The notes beneath the pieces are model-generated. The model made no database searches and had not been told where the DNA came from. It saw only the letters and a list, made by a program, of their open reading frames with translations. Positions 57,228 through 64,000 of a stretch of DNA of 64,000 nt are shown piece after piece. Origin of the DNA: a virus; the IMG/VR virus record IMGVR_UViG_3300042330_000875, positions 82,078 to 146,077 of that record; one strand, given 5' to 3'. Position 1 is the first letter of the stretch; each line of letters begins with the position of its first letter. The position numbers were made by a program, and so were the translations under genes.

Positions 57228-57611
57228 ATGATTATTTACAGAACAAAAGATCGAACATACACTAATGATTATTTTAACGATTGTTTATACAAAAAAATCC
57301 GTAATAAATTACATTCGCCAGATAATAATACGCCTGCTGAAGAACATTCAATTGGTAGTAAAACATGGTATAAAAATGGCAAAGTTCATCGAGATAATGA
57401 TTTACCTGCCTTTATTGGTTGCACAGGTATTCAACAATATTTTCAACATGGAGTATTACATAGAGAAAATGGACCTGCCGAAATTCAACCATGTGGGATA
57501 AATTTATTTTATTTAAATGGAAAATATTATCAAAACATTCATTCTTGGTTGAAAGCGCATCCAAATCAAGATAAAGCATTTCAAGTTGAAATGCTTTTAA
57601 AATACACTTGA
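57228..57611 (+). CDS. YYIDGEKF-related protein, type B, with two NGxxHR units
   Basis: 127 residues from ATG 57228 (SD AAGGAA). Unlike other copies it has two clear repeat units: WYKNGKVHRDNDLPA and YFQHGVLHRENGPA, the second matching the common 'NGxxHRxxGPA' module. The N-terminus IIYRTKDRTYTND replaces YYIDGEKF; end WLKAHPNQDKAFQVEMLLKYT is type B (in parts). It links the family to repeat proteins. Confidence 0.78.
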   Translation: MIIYRTKDRTYTNDYFNDCLYKKIRNKLHSPDNNTPAEEHSIGSKTWYKNGKVHRDNDLPAFIGCTGIQQYFQHGVLHRENGPAEIQPCGINLFYLNGKYYQNIHSWLKAHPNQDKAFQVEMLLKYT

Positions 57612-57637
57612 TAAATTACAATATAGAAAGAAAAAAC

Positions 57638-57859
57638 ATGACATTTAGAGAAGACCTTGAAACTTATAATGATGCTACATTAGAACAATTAGAAAATCTT
57701 TTAGAAACAATTATTTTAAGAATTGAAGATTTTGATAAACCAGAAAATCAGATTGGTTTATGGGCTGCTAATCTCGAAGACCATAAAAATTTTGCAGTAA
57801 CTATTAAAATAACAATTAATTTAATGAAAACTTTAAAATTAGATAAACTATCTTTTTAA
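57638..57859 (+). CDS. Hypothetical small helical protein, tandem copy 1
   Basis: 73 residues from ATG 57638 (SD GAAAGA). EQLENLLETIILRIEDFDKP and the end TINLMKTLKLDKLSF; paralogue of 57882. Confidence 0.55.
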   Translation: MTFREDLETYNDATLEQLENLLETIILRIEDFDKPENQIGLWAANLEDHKNFAVTIKITINLMKTLKLDKLSF

Positions 57860-57881
57860 TCAAATAATGGAGAAATAAATT

Positions 57882-58100
57882 ATGATCGCAGAATATCTTA
57901 AAACTTTTGATAATTGTTCTTTAATTGAATTACAAGAAGAATTAACCACGAGAATAAAACAATTTGAAGAATTATATGCGTTAAAAGAAAAAAGTATTAC
58001 AGATATGACCCAAATCCAAATTTTAATACCATATTTGAAAAATTTACAATTTATTATTAATTTAATGAAAACTTTAAAATTAGAAAAATTTTCTTGTTGA
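57882..58100 (+). CDS. Hypothetical small helical protein, tandem copy 2
   Basis: 72 residues; LIELQEELTTRIKQFEELYA and the end INLMKTLKLEKFSC correspond to 57638. All-helical, charged. SD TGGAGA. Confidence 0.55.
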   Translation: MIAEYLKTFDNCSLIELQEELTTRIKQFEELYALKEKSITDMTQIQILIPYLKNLQFIINLMKTLKLEKFSC

Positions 58101-58125
58101 CAACAAATTAAAACTCATTTAAAGT
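58097..58125 (+). promoter_or_regulatory. Promoter for the DUF932 gene
   Basis: TTGACA 58097-58102, 17 bp, TAAAGT 58120-58125. Confidence 0.6.
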
Positions 58126-58170
58126 CTCTTTATTAACAGGCAATCAAGCCAAAAACAAAGGAGAAATTAA

Positions 58171-59037
58171 ATGTCTGCAATTGAAACCATTTACACTCGT
58201 ACTGCTCGTTTTGATTCTGCCGAAGCTTTGAACGATGATCAGCTTCGCGCTCTTGTTCCTAGCATTTTTGCTAATACTGCCCATGAAAGCCGTAGTGATC
58301 GTTTTCAACCTATCCCCACAATTGACGCAGTAAATGCCCTTCGTGAAGAAGGTTTTCAAGTTGTTGGCGCAAAGCAAAATCGTGTTCGTTCGGCTGATAA
58401 GCGTAATTTTACCAAGCATCTTCTTCGTTTTCGCCGGATTGGTGATGATGCTACTTATCGCGTTGGTGATACGGTTACTGAAATTTATCTTCGTAATGCA
58501 AATGATGGCACGTCACAATATGAACTTATGGCCGGGCTTTTTCGCATTGCTTGTTTGAATTCATTGGTCGCCCAAACTGGAACGCTTTCTGCTGTTAAGG
58601 TTCGACATAGCGGTATGGATGTAATTGATCGTGTGGTCAATGCAACTCTTGAAGCCCGCAAGGTTGCACACCTTAGTCTTGACGCTCCTGCTCGTTGGGG
58701 TGCAATCGATCTTGATCTTGATCGTCGTGTTGAATTTGCTGAAGCTGCTCGCCGCCTTCGGTTTGGTGTTGATGAAAATAACAACGTTCTTTCACCAATT
58801 TCTGCAACTCAATTACTTGAAGCTCGCCGTGTTCAAGATACAAAAACTGATTTGTGGTCCGTTTTTAACGTTATTCAGGAGCATTGTATTCGTGGCGGTC
58901 TTACTGCGGAAAGCACTCGTGTAAATCGAGTTAATGGTAATCGTCGTGTGGTTACAACTCGTCAAGTGCGCGCAATTGATGCAGAAGTAAAAATCAATCG
59001 TGATCTTTGGGAACTTGCTGAAAGTTTTGCAGTTTAA
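58171..59037 (+). CDS. DUF932 protein (phage/plasmid type)
   Basis: 288 residues with FQPIPTIDAVNALREEGFQV, FTKHLLRFRR, TEIYLRNANDGTSQYELMAG LF..I.CLNSLVAQ (split) and DLWSVFNVIQEHCIRGG, the DUF932 (TIGR03299-like) pattern widespread on plasmids and phages. Codons are clearly higher in G+C than the neighbours, so acquisition from a bacterial or plasmid source or strong expression optimisation is likely. Function unknown. SD AAGGAG. Confidence 0.85.
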   Translation: MSAIETIYTRTARFDSAEALNDDQLRALVPSIFANTAHESRSDRFQPIPTIDAVNALREEGFQVVGAKQNRVRSADKRNFTKHLLRFRRIGDDATYRVGDTVTEIYLRNANDGTSQYELMAGLFRIACLNSLVAQTGTLSAVKVRHSGMDVIDRVVNATLEARKVAHLSLDAPARWGAIDLDLDRRVEFAEAARRLRFGVDENNNVLSPISATQLLEARRVQDTKTDLWSVFNVIQEHCIRGGLTAESTRVNRVNGNRRVVTTRQVRAIDAEVKINRDLWELAESFAV

Positions 59038-59043
59038 CAATAT

Positions 59044-59066
59044 GGGGAGAATTAATTCTCCCTTTT
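59044..59066 (+). terminator. Terminator
   Basis: GGGAGAATT palindrome (59045-59062) with TTTT. Confidence 0.7.
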
Positions 59067-59085
59067 AATTTGAAAGGAAATATAA

Positions 59086-59556
59086 ATGCAACAAGAATTA
59101 TATGGTTTTTATTCCAAGACAAACAATACAATTTTAGGTTCACAAAAATGGAAAACTTCAACCGGAGAAATTGTTATTATTAATGGATTATCTATTAGTG
59201 ACAAAATTGATGAAAATCTGTTAGCATTATCTGAATTTAATCATTACATTAATGATTATCAATTGGTTGGCAAAGTTACCGGATTTTGCGGTATTAATAA
59301 ATTACCAGTTTATGATTGTGGCGAAATAAATCTATTAGCTGACCTTAATGAACGTATTTCTCGACCAAAAATTAAACATGGTTATTTTGATCCAGATTCG
59401 GAAAAATCACAAACATGGTTAGATGAAAATAATAATGAAGTTATTATCACCGAAATCATTGAAGATTATTGGTATGAAAGCAATTATAAATTTAAATATG
59501 CTTTTACAAATAAACAATATATGGGAAAAATCACAAAATTTATTAAATTCAATTAG
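59086..59556 (+). CDS. Hypothetical protein
   Basis: 156 residues, beta-rich with LVGKVTGFCGINKLPVYDCG and EVIITEIIEDYWYESNYKFK. Not recognised. SD AAGGAAA. Followed by a membrane protein gene 13 bp later. Confidence 0.55.
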   Translation: MQQELYGFYSKTNNTILGSQKWKTSTGEIVIINGLSISDKIDENLLALSEFNHYINDYQLVGKVTGFCGINKLPVYDCGEINLLADLNERISRPKIKHGYFDPDSEKSQTWLDENNNEVIITEIIEDYWYESNYKFKYAFTNKQYMGKITKFIKFN

Positions 59557-59569
59557 AAAGGAAAAAATT

Positions 59570-60088
59570 ATGAAAAATTTTATTATGATGGTTATGGTTG
59601 CTTTAACGATGATGTTTACGCCAGCAGTTTTTGCCGCTGAAAAAACAGAACAAAAAACCGAACAAACTTATGTTGAACAAGCTGAATATTATGGTTTAGT
59701 GGTTCAAAAAGTAATGGAAAGTTTCTCTAACAGTATTATCAACATTGCAACTAAAATGGGAATGGCTGCAAATGATTTGATTTTTAGTCCATTGGGAATC
59801 ATGTTGCTTGTTTATCTTGTATTCAAGTTTACATTTATTAAGATTTTCGGTTTTGGGTTATTTATTACATCGTGTTTAATGTTTCGTCGTGTTTTTAAAA
59901 AACAAAAACTGGTATTAGTCAGTTATGATCAAAAAAGTTTAATGTTTGGTTTAATTAAGCTTAAAACAAATTGTGTTTATCAAACGGTTAATATTGATTT
60001 AACTCGCGGAGAAGGCGGAATGGCATTTGTTTTATGTGGTGGAGCCGCTATTTTATTCGGTGTTTCAATGTGTATGATGTTTACTTAA
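59570..60088 (+). CDS. Membrane protein with signal peptide
   Basis: 172 residues from ATG 59570 (SD AAAGGA). Signal peptide KNFIMMVMVALTMMFTPAVF-AA; charged EKTEQKTEQ linker; TM at about 70-100 and 150-170. Might sit in the envelope; function unknown. Confidence 0.55.
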   Translation: MKNFIMMVMVALTMMFTPAVFAAEKTEQKTEQTYVEQAEYYGLVVQKVMESFSNSIINIATKMGMAANDLIFSPLGIMLLVYLVFKFTFIKIFGFGLFITSCLMFRRVFKKQKLVLVSYDQKSLMFGLIKLKTNCVYQTVNIDLTRGEGGMAFVLCGGAAILFGVSMCMMFT

Positions 60089-60090
60089 TA

Positions 60091-60117
60091 AAAAGAGGGA
60101 AAAAATTTCCCTCTTTT
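60091..60117 (+). terminator. Terminator
   Basis: AAAAGAGGGAAA (60091-60102) pairs with TTTCCCTCTTTT (60106-60117). Confidence 0.75.
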
Positions 60118-60150
60118 CTTTAATTAAATTTTTTAATAAGGAGATTTATT

Positions 60151-60405
60151 ATGAGTTTTATTATTACAAGCATTATTTGTATGGCGATATCTGCACTAAT
60201 TATTTGGATGTTACATGAATATAATCAAAATAAAATTTACGAAAAACAAATGAAAGAAATTCACGGTCGTATTGCAGAAAATATGATTAAAGATTTACAA
60301 AATCTTAAAAAAACATTAGATATGTTAGAACAGAAAGGTGTTTATGAAAATAAACATAACCATAGAATTAATAATTTGATTAGTAAATCACAAAAAATTA
60401 TTTAA
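60151..60405 (+). CDS. Small membrane protein with coiled coil
   Basis: 84 residues: one TM (about 2-22, FIITSIICMAISALIIWML), then a charged helix (about 25-65). AAGGAG SD. Spanin-like topology is possible but no partner gene was seen. Confidence 0.55.
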   Translation: MSFIITSIICMAISALIIWMLHEYNQNKIYEKQMKEIHGRIAENMIKDLQNLKKTLDMLEQKGVYENKHNHRINNLISKSQKII

Positions 60406-60429
60406 AAAATTTTAATAAGGAGATTGATT

Positions 60430-60825
60430 ATGAGTTTTGATAACGTAAAATACATTAAAGTTAATGCACGTGTTCGATATTGGGAAAGTGCCGTTGTAAA
60501 TGATATAGAAGATGTTGATGGAACATTAATTCCATTTCGAGAATATGATATGTGGAATATTTTAATTGATAATAAAACTGGTATCATTAAAAATTGGCCT
60601 AAAAATAAAACAGCTAATGTTCATTATAAAGTTTGTGATGCTGGAAATTATTATTTTCTTGATAAAAATTTTAACAAATTATATTCACTAAAAAATGATT
60701 ATGTTCCTCGATTTTTAAGCCCAAAAGAAAGTAATTTTGGTGATTACATTATCTTAGATATTGATAACAATGGTAAAATTGAAGATTGGTTAGAAATTAA
60801 TGAATTGCCTGAAGGATTTAAGTAA
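60430..60825 (+). CDS. Hypothetical protein
   Basis: 131 residues from ATG 60430 (AAGGAG; the in-frame TTG at 60424 is too close). Beta-rich: YIKVNARVRYWESAVVNDIE, YDMWNILIDNKTG, LDIDNNGKIEDWLEINELPE. Not recognised. Confidence 0.55.
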   Translation: MSFDNVKYIKVNARVRYWESAVVNDIEDVDGTLIPFREYDMWNILIDNKTGIIKNWPKNKTANVHYKVCDAGNYYFLDKNFNKLYSLKNDYVPRFLSPKESNFGDYIILDIDNNGKIEDWLEINELPEGFK

Positions 60826-60856
60826 ATGAATTCAGATTTCTATTAATAGTTAATGT

Positions 60857-60888
60857 AAAAAAGGGGAGAATTAATTCTCCCCTTTTTT
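60857..60888. terminator. Bidirectional terminator
   Basis: Perfect 32-bp palindrome with GGGGAGAATT core between convergent genes. Confidence 0.82.
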
Positions 60889-61642
60889 ATTTTGCGTAAA
60901 TTTTTAAAACTTCATCAATAACGGGATGACGTTGAATGTCTTTATTACTAAATTCAACAAATGAAATCATATCTGATTTATATCGTTTTAAACGTTCAAT
61001 AAAGTCTTTTAAACCATTTGATGCACGATTACGATCATGTTGTTCTAAATCGCCTGTGATAATCAATTTAGAGCCTTCACCAATACGTGTACAAAGCATC
61101 TTCATTTGATCGACAGTCATATTTTGGGCTTCATCACCAATGATAACTGCATTTACTAAGTTTCGGCCGCGAGCGTATGCTAGAGGGACATATTCAATAG
61201 TTTTATTTTCTAACATATGTTGAACCGTAGCAACATCGTAATAATTTCTGGCAACATCCATAAGTGGAATCATCCAAGGTTCCATTTTTTGGTTTAAATC
61301 ACCAGGAAGAAAGCCGTGTTCTTCTTCAACACTAACTGCTGGTCTTGTTAAAAAAATTCTTTCGATTTTATTATCTTGTAATTGTTTTAATGCATAACTC
61401 ATAGCTAACAGCGTTTTTCCACAACCCGCCGGTCCAGTAACAAAAACAATATGTTTATTATCGTCATAAAGTTCACAAAGTAAATCTTCTTGTGTTTCAG
61501 TTCTTGGTACTATTTGAATTTTTTTCATTCGAGTTGAACTTTGTTGTGGGTTAAAATCAACTACATTATTTCTTGTATTATTGCGTGTATTGTTACGATC
61601 TTTTCGTGGGTTTTCACGAATTGCTCTTTTGGCTCTTGACAT
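60887..61642 (-). CDS. phoH: PhoH-like ATPase
   Basis: 251 residues. Basic, disordered N-terminus with RNNTRNNTRNN, then the PhoH core: Walker A GPAGCGKT (70-77), LTRPAVSVEEEHGFLPGD, YARGRNL and Walker B VIIGDEAQN, GEGSKLIITGDLEQHD. Common in large phages; may bind RNA. SD TAGGAG. First gene downstream (on minus) of the clamp-loader region but separated by about 50 bp. Confidence 0.9.
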   Translation of the reverse strand: MSRAKRAIRENPRKDRNNTRNNTRNNVVDFNPQQSSTRMKKIQIVPRTETQEDLLCELYDDNKHIVFVTGPAGCGKTLLAMSYALKQLQDNKIERIFLTRPAVSVEEEHGFLPGDLNQKMEPWMIPLMDVARNYYDVATVQHMLENKTIEYVPLAYARGRNLVNAVIIGDEAQNMTVDQMKMLCTRIGEGSKLIITGDLEQHDRNRASNGLKDFIERLKRYKSDMISFVEFSNKDIQRHPVIDEVLKIYAK

Positions 61643-61694
61643 TAATATCTCCTAAAAGGTTGCCATGTGGGATAGTTTTCATTATCAATAGTAT

Positions 61695-62276
61695 TTAGTT
61701 TTCTTGTTCCCATTCCCCAATCTGTTTTACTATTTCTTCCCAATTATCCTTTCCATAAAAATTCTCACAATCTCGATTATAAGGCATCCATAAACCAGTT
61801 GTTTTAATACCTAAATCAATGGCACAACTTATATGTTGTGGGTTATCTTCAATAAATGCACAAGGTTTAAATCTTTTTAATAATGGGTGCTTTTCTTTAT
61901 CGCCAACAAAACAATAACCATCAAAAGGTGATTCGCCAAAATGTTTTTCAAAATTTTTTAATCTACTAGAAAAAATTTTAGATGTATTTGGCACAGCACT
62001 AATAGCGACCAAATGATAATCCATTGATTTCAAAGAATTAATTCCTTCTAATGCGCCTGGAACTAATTCTAAATCAGCAAACATTTCACTATTATTAAAT
62101 CGATCAACTAAGATTTTTGAATCTATATCAATTTCATAAGCGAGATTAACCCAATATGCATGTTTTAAATCAGCAATTTTTTTATAATTTAATTCTTCAA
62201 GATAATTTTGAAATTTATCAATCCAATTGAGAACGATTTCGTCAATATCACACAGAATTAGTTTGGTTTTGCTCAT
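61695..62276 (-). CDS. HAD-family phosphatase-like protein
   Basis: 193 residues with HAD motif I LCDIDEIVL (D9, D11), motif II VAISAVP, and CAFIEDNPQH (motif IV-like D-x3-D replaced by EDN). NTSKIFSSRLKNFEKHFGES lies in the cap. Possibly a nucleotide or RNA-end phosphatase; the T4 PseT phosphatase belongs to the same fold, but similarity is only to the fold. Confidence 0.68.
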   Translation of the reverse strand: MSKTKLILCDIDEIVLNWIDKFQNYLEELNYKKIADLKHAYWVNLAYEIDIDSKILVDRFNNSEMFADLELVPGALEGINSLKSMDYHLVAISAVPNTSKIFSSRLKNFEKHFGESPFDGYCFVGDKEKHPLLKRFKPCAFIEDNPQHISCAIDLGIKTTGLWMPYNRDCENFYGKDNWEEIVKQIGEWEQEN

Positions 62277-62655
62277 ATCTGCTTGCTCTTTTCATAATTT
62301 CTTCTAATACAGTTGCATAATCGCCTGGATGTAATTTATTCCATTCGACTAAAATATCACACATATATTTTGTATATTTGCTACAATAAAAATCTAACAC
62401 ATTTTCTTTTTCTATTTGATAACGAGTTGTTACAATTCTCATTTCTAAAATATCAATAATTGTTGAACATTCAGTAAGGTCTTTTTTATCAATACGTTCA
62501 ACTACTGAATATCTTTCTTTTAATTCCCAACGATTTTTTGTATCATTTTCATTTTTAGGTAATTTATCCCAATCTTTAATATGTGTATTAGAACCTTTAG
62601 TTGGGTTCCAAGAAGTTTGAATTTTCATAAAAGGTCTATTTCTTAAATATTTCAT
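62248..62655 (-). CDS. Hypothetical protein
   Basis: 135 residues: SWNPTKGSNTHIKDWDKLPK, helical LTECSTIIDILEMRIVTTRY, end EEIMKRASRYEQNQTNSV. SD AAGGAAAG. Overlaps the HAD gene by 29 nt. Unrecognised. Confidence 0.55.
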   Translation of the reverse strand: MKYLRNRPFMKIQTSWNPTKGSNTHIKDWDKLPKNENDTKNRWELKERYSVVERIDKKDLTECSTIIDILEMRIVTTRYQIEKENVLDFYCSKYTKYMCDILVEWNKLHPGDYATVLEEIMKRASRYEQNQTNSV

Positions 62656-62673
62656 TTTTCTTTCCTTAATTTT

Positions 62674-63006
62674 TTAATTTTTCAAATACCAAAGAACTTT
62701 ATCAGTTTCAGTTATAACGCCAATTGATTGAAAATACAAATCTGGATTAGGATGATCTTTAATCCATTCACGAATATTTTCATAACATTTACCATTTAAA
62801 TAAAATTCTTTAAATCCATTAGAATAGAATTTTGCTGGACCTTTTAACCGATGCCAACATAAATTTGTTAAACACCAAAATTTATATCCTGATTCTAAAT
62901 TTTCAAAAGCAGGAATTTCTTCATTGGGTGAAGAAATATCAAGCTTAGAAACTATAGTATAATCTTCCGTTGTAAATTTTTCACCATCAATGTAATAAAC
63001 AATCAT
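62674..63006 (-). CDS. YYIDGEKF family protein, type A
   Basis: 110 residues: VYYIDGEKF, SSPNEEIPA, WHRLKGPAKFY (K for T), EFYLNGKCY, EWIKDHPNPD, ITETDKVLWYLKN. Its start overlaps the clamp-loader stop by 4 nt, so it is coupled to a replication gene. Confidence 0.87.
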   Translation of the reverse strand: MIVYYIDGEKFTTEDYTIVSKLDISSPNEEIPAFENLESGYKFWCLTNLCWHRLKGPAKFYSNGFKEFYLNGKCYENIREWIKDHPNPDLYFQSIGVITETDKVLWYLKN

Positions 63007-63929
63007 TTTCTAATACCAGTTAATTGTGCAAAAGTTGCAGCTAAATTAATTTCAACATCTGCCACTTGATGATGTTTTACATAACCATCACGTATATAAA
63101 TCAAAGCTGTATTTTGATCACTATCATTATCTCCCCAAATGTTTAAATTTTCATACATCCAACGAAAAATTTCTTCATAATTATCTGTTTTAGCATTTGC
63201 AACCAAATATTTTCTTGCTTCAACGGCTTTGCCCATTTTAAACAATTCGGCAGTTTTTTTCAAATAATCATCTGTGTTTTGACTACTATCAACTGGTTCA
63301 ACTAATTCGCCATTAATTGAGTATTGTTGCAATTCTTGCAATGCTTTTCTTGCATCTGGATAAACACGAGTGTAAAGTTTTAATAAATTGTCATCGGTAA
63401 ATTTTATTTTTTCATCGGTTAAAACTGTAACAATTTTATTTAAAAATTGTTCTTGATCTAATGTACTAAATTCTAAAACTTGTAAACGGCTTAAAATTGG
63501 TGGAGAAATTTTATTAATATAATTTGCAGTACAAATAAATCTTACTGAATCGGAAAAACGATCAATTTCGCCTCGCAAAATATTATAAGCTAATTGACTC
63601 ATATTATCAAATTCATCTAATACAACAATTTTAAAATTAGAATCACCCAACGAATATGTTTCACAAAAACCAATAATTTTTTCTTGAACCGCATCTGCGT
63701 TCCGTTCTCTTGAAGCATTAAGCCAAAGAACATCGCTTTCATGAACATTTAATTCATTAATTAAAATTTTAGCTAATGTTGATTTTCCGGTTCCTGGTCT
63801 CCCAACTAATAAAATATTTGGAATATTTTTTTGTTGTAACCATTGTTCAACTGAATTTTTCATTTGTTGATCACGCCAAACATAATCTTTGATTGATTTA
63901 GGGCGATATTTTTCTGTCCATAATTCCAT
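63003..63929 (-). CDS. Sliding-clamp loader ATPase (T4 gp44-like)
   Basis: 308 residues of RFC/gp44 type: start WTEKYRPKSIKDYV, Walker A GRPGTGKS (43-50), Walker B VVLDEFDN (102-109), the SRC-like SRL at 147-149 and helical C-terminal collar. Loads the sliding clamp in phage replication. Its partner (gp62-like) and the clamp are not in this window. AAGGAG SD. Confidence 0.9.
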   Translation of the reverse strand: MELWTEKYRPKSIKDYVWRDQQMKNSVEQWLQQKNIPNILLVGRPGTGKSTLAKILINELNVHESDVLWLNASRERNADAVQEKIIGFCETYSLGDSNFKIVVLDEFDNMSQLAYNILRGEIDRFSDSVRFICTANYINKISPPILSRLQVLEFSTLDQEQFLNKIVTVLTDEKIKFTDDNLLKLYTRVYPDARKALQELQQYSINGELVEPVDSSQNTDDYLKKTAELFKMGKAVEARKYLVANAKTDNYEEIFRWMYENLNIWGDNDSDQNTALIYIRDGYVKHHQVADVEINLAATFAQLTGIRK

Positions 63930-64000
63930 AATAAACTCCTTGATAATTAATCTTACTTTATTGGAATTATTGGTTCAATAAATTTAAGGAAAATATAAAT

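Noticed and set aside
60151-60405. Spanin or holin assignment for small membrane proteins
   Set aside because: Only topology supports it; no lipobox, partner gene or lysin is adjacent.
1776-63006. CRISPR array or tandem DNA repeats behind the repeated family
   Set aside because: Copies are diverged protein genes spread over 61 kb; no regularly spaced identical DNA repeats were seen.

Overview
The window reads as part of a large, AT-rich (roughly 30% G+C by eye) T4-superfamily myovirus genome whose host is probably an alphaproteobacterium. T4-type genes are a gp44-like clamp-loader ATPase, a gp4-like head-completion nuclease, a gp16-like small terminase, a T4 RnlA-type RNA ligase, PhoH, RNase H, dCMP deaminase and two tail/appendage proteins. 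The host guess rests on G+C-rich cargo of alphaproteobacterial type (IS1595-like transposase, DUF932, RTX-tailed glycosidases, TAXI solute-binding protein). Promoters are plain sigma70 type (TTGACA - 16/17 bp - TATATT-like), so host RNA polymerase is probably used. I saw no tRNA, rRNA or CRISPR array.

Layout. 0-7.5 kb: ClpA-like unfoldase (cut by the window edge), two deaminases, two virion appendage proteins. 7.5-13.7 kb: a host-like island with higher G+C, holding an IS1595-like transposase with a DUF6471-like partner, a glycoside hydrolase with RTX and DUF5648-type repeats, an intact XRE regulator and the 3' half of a second one. 13.7-19.6 kb: small genes and an AAA+ ATPase. 19.6-21.8 kb: packaging/head genes. 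21.8-31.3 kb: two opposed runs of overlapping small genes with GalE-like, kinase, RNase H and YqeY-like enzymes. 31.3-45.7 kb: structural protein, radical SAM enzyme, membrane coiled-coil protein, ClpX, IF-3, RNA ligase, metallophosphatase, HNH nuclease and ThyX with a mini-intein. 45.7-60.8 kb: small genes, glycosyltransferase-, sulfotransferase- and SGNH-like enzymes, a second glycosidase, a TAXI protein and DUF932. 60.9-64 kb: PhoH, HAD phosphatase, clamp loader.

The most striking content is a dispersed family of 18 small proteins (N-terminal YYIDGEKF block, central HRLTGPA block) in two C-terminal types. Twelve members end in NPDLYF...TDxVLWFLQN and six in NQDxxFQxEMLLKY. Most sit at operon ends, often overlapping the stop codon of the gene before. 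At least twelve other small proteins with unrelated N-termini end in the same short strand-TD-helix tail (TDxxLWxLxN). The phage also carries ClpX and a ClpA-like ATPase, both with apparent ClpP-docking loops, and a translation initiation factor IF-3. Promoters, a palindromic putative operator (AGAAAATTTTCT) and two other intergenic modules recur in shuffled combinations. Several small genes are interrupted: a frameshift, a 10-bp tandem duplication, TGA at a Trp codon, and an in-frame TAG.
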